Assembly (NCBI GenBank): GCA_009720755.1
Contig: WNKV01000002.1
Span: 124,001 to 188,000 of the forward strand
From: Rhodoplanes serenus
GTDB taxonomy: Bacteria; Pseudomonadota; Alphaproteobacteria; Rhizobiales; Xanthobacteraceae
Direction of reading: 5' to 3'
Length of the DNA: 64,000 nucleotides
Below are positions 52,201-60,875 of the stretch, piece after piece (within the stretch, counting starts at the first letter, position 1; the number at the start of each line of letters is the position of its first letter). The position numbers and the translations under genes are program-made. The notes under the pieces were generated by a model. It saw only the letters and a list, made by a program, of their open reading frames with translations, ran no database searches and was not told the origin of the DNA.

Positions 52201-53115
52201 CTCGACCTGCCGGGCCTGCCGGCCGACACCGCGCCGGTGCTGGCCCGCATCGCGGTCGTCGCCTCGCCGTGGCCGCGCGCCATGGCGGTGTGGCGTTCCT
52301 TCGACGGCGAGACCTTCGAGCGCGTCGCGGTGATCCCGGCGCCGGCCCTGATGGGCGAGACGCTGGACCCGGTGCCGGCCGGCCCCACCGGCCGGCTCGA
52401 TCGCCGCACCGCCTTCCGGGTCCGCCTCGCCGGCGGGATGCTCGCGGCGGTCTCCGACGCGGCGCTGCTCGGCGGCGCCAACGCGGCGGTGCTGCAAGGC
52501 GCGGACGGCCGTTGCGAGGTGATCCAGTTCGCCGCCGCCGAGTTGGTGGACACGCGGACCTGGCGGCTGTCGCGGCTTCTGCGTGGCCAGGCCGGCACCG
52601 AGCACGCGGTCACGGCATCGCTGCCGGCGGGCGCTGGCTTCGTGATGCTGGACGCCGCCGTCACGGCGGTCGCCCAGAGCATCGATCTGCTCGGCCGTCC
52701 GATGACGCTGCGGGTGGCGGCGGCCGATCGCCACCACGGCGATCCGAGCGCCGTCACGGTGGATCTGACGGCGCAGCCGACGGCGCTGCGGCCGCTCTCG
52801 CCCGTGCATCTGCGGGCGCGGCGGAGCGTCGCCGGCGTGCATCTCTCTTGGGTTCGCCGCACCCGCCGCGACGGCGACTCGTGGGAGGCCGCCGAGGTGC
52901 CGCTCGGCGAGGAGCGCGAAGCCTACCGGATCGACATCCTGGCCGGTGCGGCGGTGCGGCGGTCCCTGGCGACCGACACCCCCGCGGTTCTCTACCCGGC
53001 CGCCGACGAGATCGCCGACTTCGGTGCCCCGCAGGCGAGCCTGACGGTGCGTGTCGCCCAGCTCTCGGCGACGGTCGGCGCCGGTGTCCCCACCACCGCG
53101 ACCCTCGCGGTGTGA
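49237..53115 (+). CDS. GTA host-specificity / megatron tail protein with TIM-barrel-like domain (g15-like)
   Basis: A 1292-residue protein. The N-terminus is a glycine-zipper helix pair (about 5-45), followed by a hub domain. A glycosidase-type TIM-barrel-like section (about 240-720) shows GSELIGLTRV (about 450), DWTEYG (about 494), GIDWYAPL (about 527) and TEVGCPAVDKGANQPS (about 632). The C-terminal beta-rich part (about 900-1290) matches the Rcc01698-type C-terminal region. It forms the tail tip. A GGGGGG-TTTTT linker (about 105-125) marks a flexible loop. Its length is close to RcGTA g15, and no frame breaks are seen. Confidence 0.95.
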   Translation: MASLVFSTAGGLLGGALFGPLGAIAGRLAGALVGGALDRALVGDGAERTREGPRLADLDVMASTEGAPIPRVYGRARLAGQVIWATPIEEVATTTTTPEEGGGKGMGGGGGGTTTTTYSYFANLAVGVCAGPIGRIGRIWADGAPLDLAGLAVRLYRGDEAQAADPLIVAKQGAAGAPAYRGLAYVVFERLPLARFGNRIPQLAFEVVRPVGALERMVRAVTLIPGATEFGYAPDAVVRQIERSQWGAENRHVATAAADVEAALDDLQAVCPNVARVAVVVSWFGTDLRAGVCEVRPAVDSAIKRTHPVAWSVAGLTRAAAPRVSEIDGRPAYGGTPSDASVRALIAELKARGLAVTLYPFVMMDLPPGNGRPDPWTGAASQPAYPWRGRITCDPAPGRPGSPDGTAAAAAQVDAFFGAGAPGAWRYRRMVLHYAQLALAAGGVDAFVIGSELIGLTRVRSASGVYPAVTALAALAAEVKAILGPGTRITYAADWTEYGVHVVDAAATEVRFPLDPLWASPAIDTIGIDWYAPLADWRDTADHLDRGLADAIHDRAYLARHLRAGEAFDWFYANATARAAQLRTPITDGLGKPWVFRQKDIWSFWSSPHHERVGGVELAAPTAWVPRSKPIWLTEVGCPAVDKGANQPSIFPDPKSSDGGRPWFSTGRRDDLMQRRFLEAVLTRLDPALGAVEADNPVSPLYGGRMIDPAAIHLWTWDARPWPVFPAAADIWSDAANWETGHWLCGRLGGAPLDGFVAAMLADAGVAGCDSGRLGEGPDGYVIDRPMTVRAALEPLAAAYAFDAVAEGATLAFRHRGGAPVAELSEDDLVLPERGAPVRLVRAQETELPHAVSLGFTDGAADYRRAAVQSRRMVGGAARVLHADLAAVVERAEAERRAEIRLQDLWAGRERASFALPPSRLALMPGDVVALTVAGRRRLVEIGELVDGAARAVTARSIDPEVFALPLRPRPREAPPMPDPVGPAAVAVLDLPGLPADTAPVLARIAVVASPWPRAMAVWRSFDGETFERVAVIPAPALMGETLDPVPAGPTGRLDRRTAFRVRLAGGMLAAVSDAALLGGANAAVLQGADGRCEVIQFAAAELVDTRTWRLSRLLRGQAGTEHAVTASLPAGAGFVMLDAAVTAVAQSIDLLGRPMTLRVAAADRHHGDPSAVTVDLTAQPTALRPLSPVHLRARRSVAGVHLSWVRRTRRDGDSWEAAEVPLGEEREAYRIDILAGAAVRRSLATDTPAVLYPAADEIADFGAPQASLTVRVAQLSATVGAGVPTTATLAV

Positions 53116-53140
53116 CCCTCCCTCGTTCCTGGATCACCCG

Positions 53141-54232
53141 ATGACCGACACGCCCCATCTCGGCCTGCCGACGCTCGCGGCCGCGCAGGCCCAGAAGCAC
53201 ATCACCCACAACGAGGCCCTGCACCGGCTCGATGCGCTGGTGATGCTGGCGGTCGCCGACCGCGACCTCGCCGCGCCGCCGGCGGCGCCCGCCGAGGGCG
53301 ACCGCTATCTCGTTCCGACCGGGGCCGCCGGCGACTTCGCCGGCCGGGCCGGGCAGATCGCCCACCGGACCGATGGCGGCTGGGACTTCTACGCGCCGCG
53401 GCCCGGCTGGCTGTGCTGGGTGGCCGACGAGGGCGTGCTGCTCGCCTGGACCGGCGCGGTGTGGCGCCCGGTGGTGGAGACCGGGCTGACCGGCGCGGCG
53501 CTCCAAAACCTCGGGCGCGTCGGCATCGGCACCAGCGCGGATGCTGCCAATCCGCTCGCCGTGAAGGCCGACGGCGTGCTGCTCTCGCACAACGACGTGA
53601 CGCCGGGCAGCGGCCATATAAGGATCGCCGTCAACAAGGCGGCTCCCGGCCGTGACGCGGCCTTCGTGTTCCAGGACAGCTGGAGCGCGCGTGCGCTGTT
53701 CGGATTGCTCGGCGAGGACGACTTCACCATCAAGGTCTCGCCCGACGGATCGGCCTTCAAGACGGCGGTCGTGGTCGACAAGGACGACGGTGCGGTGCAC
53801 CACTCGGAAGGATCGAAGTTCTCGGCCTATCTGAACTTCGGCCAGGACTACGCGGCGGGAGCCTGGCGCGATCTCCTGTTCAACAACTTCCGGCACAACG
53901 ATCAAGCCGATGCGGCGCTCGCCGCCAACGTGCTGACCTTCACGGCGCCGACAGCCGGCTACTATCTGTTCGGCCTGTCGGCCACCTACGAGGCCGGCAG
54001 CGGCCCGACCAAGATGCAGGTCGGGATCGCCGTTGGTGCGGCGCAGCCGACCCCGGACACGATCGGCACGACCGGCGACGCCACCGTGGTGTCCGGCGAG
54101 ACCCAGTGCCGCGCGACCGCGCTGCTGAAGCTCGCCGCCGGGGACACGGTTCGCCCGAAGATCTTCTTCACCGGCGCCAACGGTCGCGTGCTCGCCAACG
54201 AGAACACGTTCTGGGGCGTGCGCATCGCCTGA
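53141..54232 (+). CDS. DUF2793 protein with C1q-like C-terminal domain (tail fibre-like)
   Basis: The 363-residue product has an N-terminal DUF2793 domain (about 1-120: TPHLGLPTLAAAQAQKHITHNEALHRLDALV, GDRYLVPTGAAGDFAGRAGQIAHRTDGGWDFYAPRPGW), a middle linker and a C-terminal C1q/TNF-like jelly-roll (about 225-363: VLTFTAPTAGYYLFGLSATYEAG, ALLKLAAGDTVRPKIFF, FWGVRIA). It lies 25 bases after g15 on the same strand. The C1q end probably trimerises and contacts the cell surface, so it may be the GTA head or tail fibre; this is inference from architecture. Confidence 0.88.
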   Translation: MTDTPHLGLPTLAAAQAQKHITHNEALHRLDALVMLAVADRDLAAPPAAPAEGDRYLVPTGAAGDFAGRAGQIAHRTDGGWDFYAPRPGWLCWVADEGVLLAWTGAVWRPVVETGLTGAALQNLGRVGIGTSADAANPLAVKADGVLLSHNDVTPGSGHIRIAVNKAAPGRDAAFVFQDSWSARALFGLLGEDDFTIKVSPDGSAFKTAVVVDKDDGAVHHSEGSKFSAYLNFGQDYAAGAWRDLLFNNFRHNDQADAALAANVLTFTAPTAGYYLFGLSATYEAGSGPTKMQVGIAVGAAQPTPDTIGTTGDATVVSGETQCRATALLKLAAGDTVRPKIFFTGANGRVLANENTFWGVRIA

Positions 54233-54327
54233 CCGATCATCCCGGTCTCCCGCCCGGCAGGCAAGCGACCCGGCGCTGCCGGCGCGGCCGAGCCGGCTCC
54301 CCTTGTCCCGCACCTGCGGAGATCCCC

Positions 54328-55095
54328 ATGGCCACGCACACCTACGACGAGGCGCTGCGGCGCCTGCTCGTCCACGAAGGCGGCTACACGAACCATCCGT
54401 CCGATCCGGGCGGGCCGACCAAGCACGGCATCACCATCCACGACTATCGCCGCTTCATCGATCCCGGCGGTACCGCGGCCGATGTCCGCGCCATGACGGT
54501 CGATCAGGCCAAGGCGATCTACCGGGCGCGCTACTGGGACGCGCTGCGCTGCGAGGACCTGCCGGCCGGCGTCGATTACGCGGTGTTCGACTACGGGGTG
54601 AACTCCGGCATTGGCCGGGCGGGGCGCGTTCTGCGCCGGCTGCTCGGCCTGCCCGACCGCGAGCACACCGTCACCGCGACCGTGATCGCGGCGGTGGCGC
54701 GGCGTGATCCCGCCGCCCTGGTGGCGGCGATCTGCGACGAGCGCCTCGCGTTCCTGCGGCGGCTGAAGACCTGGCCGGTGTTCGGCCGCGGCTGGGGTCG
54801 ACGGGTGGCCGAGGTGCGGGCCACGGCGCTCAGGATGGCGTCCGGACGGAGCGATCCGCCGCGGCGAGGCATCACCGGGGCGGCGGCGGCCGGCGGCCTC
54901 GCCGCTGCCGGTGGCGCCGCTGGTGCGGCGGGCGCGGCCGGATGGCTCGCCGATGCGCCGCCCTGGGCGCTCGCCGGGCTGGCGGTCGCGCTCGTGCTGG
55001 TCGCCGTGGCGATCGGGGTGGCGCTGCATTGGCGTCGGCGCGGCCGGCCGGCGGTCGCCGGGGTACCCGCCGCGGCGCCTGGAATCGACGGCTGA
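54328..55095 (+). CDS. GH108-type lysozyme with C-terminal membrane helix (endolysin)
   Basis: The 255-residue enzyme has the N-acetylmuramidase motif HEGGYTNHPSDPGGPTKHGIT with catalytic Glu17, then YWDALRCEDLPAGVDYAVFDYGVNSGIGRA and a peptidoglycan-binding part to about 165. A Gly/Ala-rich linker precedes a transmembrane helix (about 215-235) and a basic tail. The C-terminal anchor is unusual for a soluble endolysin and may hold it in the membrane until release. It is followed 16 bases later by the holin gene. Confidence 0.92.
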   Translation: MATHTYDEALRRLLVHEGGYTNHPSDPGGPTKHGITIHDYRRFIDPGGTAADVRAMTVDQAKAIYRARYWDALRCEDLPAGVDYAVFDYGVNSGIGRAGRVLRRLLGLPDREHTVTATVIAAVARRDPAALVAAICDERLAFLRRLKTWPVFGRGWGRRVAEVRATALRMASGRSDPPRRGITGAAAAGGLAAAGGAAGAAGAAGWLADAPPWALAGLAVALVLVAVAIGVALHWRRRGRPAVAGVPAAAPGIDG

Positions 55096-55111
55096 GAACG
55101 GGAGGAGTGGC

Positions 55112-55726
55112 ATGGACTGGCGCGATCTCGGCGGAGCCCTGGTGAAGGCGGGGGCACCGATCATCGGCACCGCCCTCGGCGGGCCGCTCGGCGGGCTCAT
55201 CGGGCAGGCGATCGGCGGCGTGGTGGCGGAGGCGCTCGGCGTCGAGCCAACCCCCGCGGCGGTCGACACGGCGTTGCGCACCACGCCGGGGCCGGCCCTG
55301 GAGGAGAGGCTCGCGGCGGCGGACGACGCCGTGCAGGCGCGCTGGCCGGCGCTCGCCGCCATCGTCCGGGCGGAGGCCGAGGCGCAGGCCGCCGCGGTCG
55401 CCGCCACCAACGCCACCATGCGGGCCGAGCAGGCGGCCGGCGATGTGGTGCAGCGGTGGTGGCGACCGCTCTACGCCTTCGAGCTGACCCTCGAATGCGC
55501 GGCCTTCTGGCTCGTGCTGATCGGGGCGCTCGCCCGCGGTGACGTCGCCCCGCTCAACGCCGCCATCAATGCCACCGGCCTGCTGACGCTATATTGGGGC
55601 GCCCGCTTCGCGGTGCTCGGCGTCTATGTCAACGGCCGCTCGCGCGAGAAGCAGGCGCTGCTCACCGGCGAGCCGGTGCCGACCGTGATCGAGCGGATGG
55701 CGCGCACCGTGCAGCGCCGCCGCTGA
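55112..55726 (+). CDS. GTA holin-like protein (3TM holin family)
   Basis: The 204-residue protein has a Gly-rich N-terminal hydrophobic segment (about 10-45, APIIGTALGGPLGGLIGQAIGGVV), a charged alanine-rich middle and two C-terminal transmembrane helices (about 123-145 and 155-175: FELTLECAAFWLVLIGALARG, TGLLTLYWGARFAVLGVYVNGR). This matches the GTA 3TM-holin family. GGAGGAG precedes the ATG. With the lysozyme it makes a lysis cassette directly behind the tail genes. Confidence 0.9.
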   Translation: MDWRDLGGALVKAGAPIIGTALGGPLGGLIGQAIGGVVAEALGVEPTPAAVDTALRTTPGPALEERLAAADDAVQARWPALAAIVRAEAEAQAAAVAATNATMRAEQAAGDVVQRWWRPLYAFELTLECAAFWLVLIGALARGDVAPLNAAINATGLLTLYWGARFAVLGVYVNGRSREKQALLTGEPVPTVIERMARTVQRRR

Positions 55727-55964
55727 GCTCGACCGCCTCGCGGCCCGCCCGCCGCCGGGTCACCGCGGTGCCGTTCACGGCCTTGTGTCCATCCGGGATC
55801 GTCTCCATTGCGGACGACGGTGCCGTACCTACATCCTCCCGGTAGGGTGGAGCGACGCGGCGCCCACCGTAATGTTGACGCGGATCGGGCGCAGACCGGC
55901 TCCGGCGAGTCCCCGGCCGGAGAGGCAGACATGACGCGGCGACCAGTATGACGCGGCGAACAGC

Positions 55965-56381
55965 ATGACGCGGCAGACAATCCCGGTGGCGTTCGGCATC
56001 GTGCTCGCAGCAGTGGGCGTGGGACTGGACCCCGCCGGTGCCGCCGATCCGGTGGGAGCCGCCGATCCGGAGGCGCGCACCCAGGCGGCCGCCACGCCGG
56101 GGGCTGCGACGCCGGCCAGCGGGGCGGAGGCGGCGGTCGGCTCGGCCGGCCTGCGCTGCCTCAGCCGTGCCGAGCAACGCACCCGCAGTGCCGCCAACAC
56201 GGTGGTGCCGCTCGCCAAGGCGGCCGAGGCCGTCAAGGCGCGGCGCGGCGAGCTCCTGCGGGCGCGCCTGTGCGAGCAGAACGGCCGGCTGGTCTACATC
56301 CTCACGGTGCTGCCGCGCGGCGGCAAGCTGGTGCGGGCGACCGTCGATGCCGGTACCGGGACGCTCGTCTCGGCCAAATGA
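55965..56381 (+). CDS. Exported PepSY-like small protein
   Basis: The 138-residue product has a signal peptide (about 1-27), an Ala-rich linker and a C-terminal PepSY-like unit (LRCLSRAEQRTRSAANTVVPLAKAAEAVKA, then RLVYILTVLPRGGKLVRATVDAGTG). PepSY domains often inhibit or sense envelope enzymes and are encoded beside two-component systems, as here (270 bases before feuP). The ATG at 55965 lies among several in-frame Met options, so the exact start is uncertain. Confidence 0.75.
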   Translation: MTRQTIPVAFGIVLAAVGVGLDPAGAADPVGAADPEARTQAAATPGAATPASGAEAAVGSAGLRCLSRAEQRTRSAANTVVPLAKAAEAVKARRGELLRARLCEQNGRLVYILTVLPRGGKLVRATVDAGTGTLVSAK

Positions 56382-56652
56382 CGGCGGCCCCCGATGACGA
56401 GCACGCGGCGGTGACCCGAGAAGCCATGACGCGAGCCGGATCACCACCGCGCCCGGACTTATCGAGCCCGCCGAACCCGCGACTGAACGCGGACCGGCCG
56501 CCCGGCCACCAAGACCCGGCCACCAAGATTTGGACAGGTGCGTCCCTTCGTCCTAAAAATGCGCCAGCCGCCCGCCGGGTCGCGGGCTGTGGCGCCGATC
56601 CTCCGGCGGAACGCCGAACCGGCTGACAGACGCCGAACGGACAGACACGACC

Positions 56653-57324
56653 ATGCGGCTCCTCGTCGTCGAGGACGATCCCGACCTCAACCGCCAGCTC
56701 GTCACCGCGCTGACCGACGCGGGTTACGCGGTCGACCGCGCCGCCGACGGCGAGGAGGGCCACTATCTCGGCGAGACCGAGCCGTACGACGCCATCATCC
56801 TCGATATCGGCCTGCCCAAGATGGACGGCCTCTCGGTGCTGGAGTCGTGGCGGCGCTCCGGCCGCACCATGCCGGTGCTGATGCTGACCGCCCGCGACCG
56901 CTGGAGCGACAAGGTGCAGGCGTTTGACGCCGGCGCCGACGACTACGTCGCCAAGCCGTTCCATCTGGAGGAGGTGCTGGCCCGCATCCGGGCGCTGCTG
57001 CGCCGCTCGGTCGGCCATGCCAAGTCCGAGTTCCTGTGTGGGCCGGTGCGGCTCGACTCGCGGACCGGGCGGGTGACCGTCGATGGTGATCCGGTCAAGC
57101 TGACCTCGCACGAGTACCGGCTGCTCTCCTACCTGATGCACCACACCGGCCGGGTGGTCTCCCGCACCGAGCTGGTCGAGCATCTGTACGACCAGGACTT
57201 CGACCGCGACTCCAACACCATCGAGGTGTTCGTCGGGCGCATCCGCCGGAAGCTCGGGGTCGACGTGATCCAGACGGTGCGCGGCCTCGGCTACCTGCTG
57301 GCCCCGCCCGGCGAGACCCGCTGA
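56653..57324 (+). CDS. feuP: OmpR-family response regulator, FeuP-like
   Basis: The 223-residue protein has a receiver domain with acidic pocket VVEDDPDLNR, phospho-acceptor Asp51 (ILDIGLPKMDG) and VAKPF Lys. A winged-helix effector domain (about 125-220) shows LTSHEYRLLSYLMHH and DRDSNTIEVFVGRIRRKLG. The strong resemblance to FeuP of Rhizobium/Sinorhizobium, and the position by the cycHJK genes, support the name. There FeuP controls envelope functions such as cyclic glucan export; the regulon here is not known. It is followed 5 bases later by the kinase gene. Confidence 0.85.
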   Translation: MRLLVVEDDPDLNRQLVTALTDAGYAVDRAADGEEGHYLGETEPYDAIILDIGLPKMDGLSVLESWRRSGRTMPVLMLTARDRWSDKVQAFDAGADDYVAKPFHLEEVLARIRALLRRSVGHAKSEFLCGPVRLDSRTGRVTVDGDPVKLTSHEYRLLSYLMHHTGRVVSRTELVEHLYDQDFDRDSNTIEVFVGRIRRKLGVDVIQTVRGLGYLLAPPGETR

Positions 57325-57329
57325 CCCCG

Positions 57330-58703
57330 ATGCGCGCCAACTCGCTCGCGCTGCGGCTGTTCCTCTCCGCCACCGCATGGACCGTGGTGATCCTGCTGGC
57401 GACCGGCATCAGCCTGTCGTCGCTGTACCGGCAGGCGGTGGAGCGCTCCTTCGATCGCCGGCTCGGCGTCTATCTGCGCACCCTGGTGGCCGAGGTCGCG
57501 GCCCCGGAGGAGGGGAACGAGCGCGGCCCGCTGTGGCTCGGCGAGCCGCTGTTCGAGCTGCCGCTGTCCGGCTGGTACTGGCAGATCTCACGGCTCGGCG
57601 CCCCGAAGCCGGAGACCCGCTCGTCGCGCTCGCTGTGGGACTCGACGCTGCCGCATCTGGCCGACCAGGCGATCGTGCCGGGGGCGGACGGTAGCCGCCG
57701 CGCCTATGTGGGCGGCCCCGAGGAGCAGCGCCTGCGGCTGGTCGAGCGCACCGTCGATCTCGGCGAGGAGGGGCGGTTCCTGGTGTCGGTCGCCGGCGAC
57801 CCGCAGGAGATCGACGAGGAGACCCGCTCGTTCGACAAGGCGCTCGGCATCACCTTCGTGATGCTGGCCGCCGTGCTGCTGCTGATCACCATGTTCCAGG
57901 TGCGCTTCGGCCTGGCGCCGCTCAAGCGCATCTCGGAGAGCCTGGCGGCGATCCGGGCCGGGCGCAGCGAGCGCCTCGAAGGCGACTTCCCGCACGAGAT
58001 CGCGCCGCTCGCCCGCGAGACCAACGCGCTGCTGGAAGCCAACCGCGAGATCGTCGAGCGCGCCCGCACCCATGTGGGCAATCTCGCGCACGCGCTGAAG
58101 ACACCGCTCTCGGTGATGGTCAACGAGGCGGCCGGCCGCGACGACCCCTTCGCTCGAAAAGTGCGCGAGCAGGCCGCCATCATGCGCGATCAGGTCACCC
58201 GCCATCTGGAGCGGGCGCGCCTGTCGGCCCGCCTCACCGTGGTCGGCACCGTCACCGAGGTGCGGCCGGTGGTCACCGCGCTCGCCCGCACCATGGAGAA
58301 GCTGCACCACGATCGCGGTCTCGTCATCGATGCCGAGGTGCCCGACACGCTGCGCTTCGTCGGCGAGCGGCAGGACCTCGAGGAGATGGTCGGCAACCTG
58401 GTCGACAACGCCTGCAAATGGGCGGAGGGGCGGGTCTCGATCGAGGTGAGGCCGGCGCCGCCGCCCGGCCCGCGCGCCCGCGCGGGCCTGCTGATCGTGG
58501 TCGACGACGACGGGCCGGGCTTGTCGGAGGACGAGCGCGAGCAGGTCGCCCGTCGGGGCCGGCGGCTCGACGAGTCCAAGCCGGGCTCCGGTCTCGGCCT
58601 CTCCATCGTCACCGAGCTGGCCGGGCTCTACGGCGGCAAGCTGACACTCTCCAACGCGCCGATCGGTGGCCTGCGGGCCGAGCTGGTGCTGCCGGCCGGG
58701 TAG
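57330..58703 (+). CDS. feuQ: Sensor histidine kinase, FeuQ/PhoQ-like
   Basis: The 457-residue membrane kinase has transmembrane helices about 8-30 and 173-193, a ~140-residue periplasmic sensor, and a HAMP-like segment (APLKRISESLAAIRAG). The HisKA has phospho-His254 in VGNLAHALKTPLSVMV. The HATPase shows LVDNACKWAEG, DDDGPGL and PGSGLGLSIVTELAGLYGG. The LAHALKTPL H-box is the PhoQ-type form. It phosphorylates the adjacent response regulator. Confidence 0.88.
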   Translation: MRANSLALRLFLSATAWTVVILLATGISLSSLYRQAVERSFDRRLGVYLRTLVAEVAAPEEGNERGPLWLGEPLFELPLSGWYWQISRLGAPKPETRSSRSLWDSTLPHLADQAIVPGADGSRRAYVGGPEEQRLRLVERTVDLGEEGRFLVSVAGDPQEIDEETRSFDKALGITFVMLAAVLLLITMFQVRFGLAPLKRISESLAAIRAGRSERLEGDFPHEIAPLARETNALLEANREIVERARTHVGNLAHALKTPLSVMVNEAAGRDDPFARKVREQAAIMRDQVTRHLERARLSARLTVVGTVTEVRPVVTALARTMEKLHHDRGLVIDAEVPDTLRFVGERQDLEEMVGNLVDNACKWAEGRVSIEVRPAPPPGPRARAGLLIVVDDDGPGLSEDEREQVARRGRRLDESKPGSGLGLSIVTELAGLYGGKLTLSNAPIGGLRAELVLPAG

Positions 58704-58839
58704 GGGGGCCGGCGCGCCGCGGCGTCGCGGGACGAGCGCATCGGCCGCAGGATCGGCCCATTTTCGGCCTAGTTCTCGGGGCAGACGGAAAGTGGGGCGC
58801 TGCGCCCGGATCGGGTGCGCGCGGAGGAGCGGGGAATCC

Positions 58840-59334
58840 ATGACACCGTTGTCGAAGGTGGCCGCGTCGGCCGCCATTGTGGTCGCGTTGGGGCTGGCGG
58901 GGTGTGCCGGCGATCCCTACGGAGCGGGGCCGCGGGAGAACACCGGGACCATGCTGGGGGCGCTCGGCGGTGCCGCGCTCGGGGCCGCCGTCACCGGCGG
59001 CGGGGCCGGCTCGAAGATCGCCGGCGGCATCGCGGGCGCCGCCATCGGCGGCCTGATCGGCAACCGCATCGGCGCCGCGCTCGACGACGAGGACCGCCGC
59101 CGCGCCTACGAGGCCCAGATGGCGGCCCTGGAGACCGGGCGCTCCGGCGCCCCGGTGAGCTGGCGCAATCCCGATTCGGGCCGCTACGGCACCATCGTGC
59201 CGGGCCCGGCCTACGACCAGGGCGGGATGAACTGCCGCCAATTCACCCACACGATCTATATCGACGGCCGGCCGCAGACCGCCCGCGGCACCGCCTGCCG
59301 CAACCCCGATGGATCTTGGACGCCGGTCGGGTGA
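58840..59334 (+). CDS. 17-kDa-antigen-like glycine-zipper lipoprotein
   Basis: The 164-residue product has a lipoprotein signal (VVALGLAGCAGD, lipidated Cys22). A glycine-zipper hairpin (about 37-80: LGALGGAALGAAVTGGGAGSKIAGGIAGAAIGGLIGNRIGAAL) follows, then a C-terminal domain with NCRQFTHTIYIDGRPQTARGTACRNPDGSW. It belongs to the outer-membrane surface antigen family. The ATG at 58840 follows GGAG some 9 bases upstream. Confidence 0.9.
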   Translation: MTPLSKVAASAAIVVALGLAGCAGDPYGAGPRENTGTMLGALGGAALGAAVTGGGAGSKIAGGIAGAAIGGLIGNRIGAALDDEDRRRAYEAQMAALETGRSGAPVSWRNPDSGRYGTIVPGPAYDQGGMNCRQFTHTIYIDGRPQTARGTACRNPDGSWTPVG

Positions 59335-59456
59335 TCCGGGTCGGCTGATCGCGACCCCCTGCCGGCGCGGCGAGCCCGCTCCGGCAGCGCTTAACAGGTT
59401 CTTCAGACCGCGCTTCTATACCCGAGCCAGGACAGTCCGTTCGGCAAGGTGCGTGG

Positions 59457-60875
59457 ATGGCGGGCGAGGAGCAAGCCTCCGAGAAGTTGCGTGCGTATCT
59501 CCGGGCTCTCTCGCCCCAAGCCCGCGCCATGCTGATGGCCGAGGTGGAGCGGGGCTTGCAGAACGGCCATGACCACTTGCCCGCTCCGGACCTGCTGCTG
59601 ACCCATCTGCGCGAGGTGCTGCGCGACGAGGACCCGGTGCCGGATCGCACCGGCAGCCCGGCGCGCCTGTTCTTCGCCCCGGTCGAGCCGTTCATCGTCG
59701 ACGACGAGCCGGAGATCGCCCACGAGGGGCGGCTGCCGCGCGCCGCCCTCGGCCCGATGTGGGAGTGGATCACCGGCGACATCGCGCCCGACGAGGCCAA
59801 GACCTACCTGGCCGAGGTATCCCGCCATCTCGCCGCCAAGGATGCCGGCCGGGCCGAGCAGGCCGCGCGCGCCTTTCAGGACCATGTGGTGCGCCGCCTC
59901 GACGAGGCCCTCCAGGCCGCCGGCCGCGACGACAAGGCGCGCCGCCGGATCGCCTTTCGGGTCGGCACCCCGCGGGCCGAGGACGATGTCCGGGAGGTTC
60001 ACGGCATCCTGCGCCACCGCGACGCCATCGCCACCATCGGCGGCCGGCTGCCGTCGCGCATCCGCTCGTTCTCGGGCGATCAGCTCGACCAGATCGTCGC
60101 CGCGCTGGACGGCGCCCAGGCGCGTAGCAAGGAGCTGTTCCGCTTCGCCCTGGTGCTGACGATGAACCGCGTCGGGGCGCCCTGGCAGCTCGTCCGGGTG
60201 GCGGTGCGGGCGGTGCAATCCGACAAGGCCGACCGCATCGCCGAGAGCCCCTATGGGCTGGCGCTCACCATGGTGCTGGCCGACACCGAGCGCATGGTGC
60301 GCGATCTCGTGCGCGAGTTCCGGCGCGGCCACATGGACCGTGCCATCGAGCGCCTCAAGGAGATCCACGAGGCGGTGCGCGGCCTGCGCAGCGAGGTCAA
60401 CATGGTGTCGGGCTCCGGGCCGGCGCGCCAGCTCGCCGCCGTGCGGGCCGGGGTGGCGGACACCTTCAAGTCCGAGCTGGAGACCATTCCGGGCCGGGTC
60501 CGCCGCGTCATCCGCATCGTGCCCGGGAAGCATCTTCCGCGCGGCGCCACCGTCGACCAGGGCGAGGTGAGCGAGATCGAGGACCTGCTTCGCTTTCTCT
60601 CGGCCTGCAAGAACTCCGCAAGCGAGCTCGCCCTCAACGAGATTACCCTGCGGGTGCTGTCCGAGCTGCAAACTCAGCTCGACAACGGCTCGCGCGCCAT
60701 CCTGGACGTGCTGCGCGCCTGCGATGCGGCCGAGCTGCCGTACCGCCAGGCCCAGATGGACGCCGCCACGCGCTTCTGCGCCAAGATCCTCGGCGAGGAC
60801 TACGCCGTGCTGCTGGGGCGTGCCGCCGAGGTGGCGGTCGACAGCGAGCGCAAGGCCAAGACGGCGAAAGCCTGA
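59457..60875 (+). CDS. Conserved unknown helical protein
   Basis: The 472-residue cytoplasmic protein has no membrane segments or recognised catalytic motif. It is almost wholly helical with several conserved-looking blocks: LSPQARAMLMAEVERGLQNG, FFAPVEPFIVDDEPEIAHEGRLPR, MWEWITGDIAPDEAKTYL and SFSGDQLDQIVAALDGAQARSKELFRFALVL. It ends with LNEITLRVLSELQTQLDNGSRAILDVLRACDAAELPYRQAQMDAATRFC. I recall similar proteins in Rhizobiales without an assigned role. The next gene is 450 bases away, so it is probably a single-gene unit. Confidence 0.75.
   Translation: MAGEEQASEKLRAYLRALSPQARAMLMAEVERGLQNGHDHLPAPDLLLTHLREVLRDEDPVPDRTGSPARLFFAPVEPFIVDDEPEIAHEGRLPRAALGPMWEWITGDIAPDEAKTYLAEVSRHLAAKDAGRAEQAARAFQDHVVRRLDEALQAAGRDDKARRRIAFRVGTPRAEDDVREVHGILRHRDAIATIGGRLPSRIRSFSGDQLDQIVAALDGAQARSKELFRFALVLTMNRVGAPWQLVRVAVRAVQSDKADRIAESPYGLALTMVLADTERMVRDLVREFRRGHMDRAIERLKEIHEAVRGLRSEVNMVSGSGPARQLAAVRAGVADTFKSELETIPGRVRRVIRIVPGKHLPRGATVDQGEVSEIEDLLRFLSACKNSASELALNEITLRVLSELQTQLDNGSRAILDVLRACDAAELPYRQAQMDAATRFCAKILGEDYAVLLGRAAEVAVDSERKAKTAKA

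Noticed and set aside
49186-52842. 1218-codon minus-strand open frame opposite the GTA megatron gene
   Set aside because: Same antisense artefact: repetitive Arg/Gly/His content, no domain, and the opposite strand encodes a conserved 1292-residue protein.
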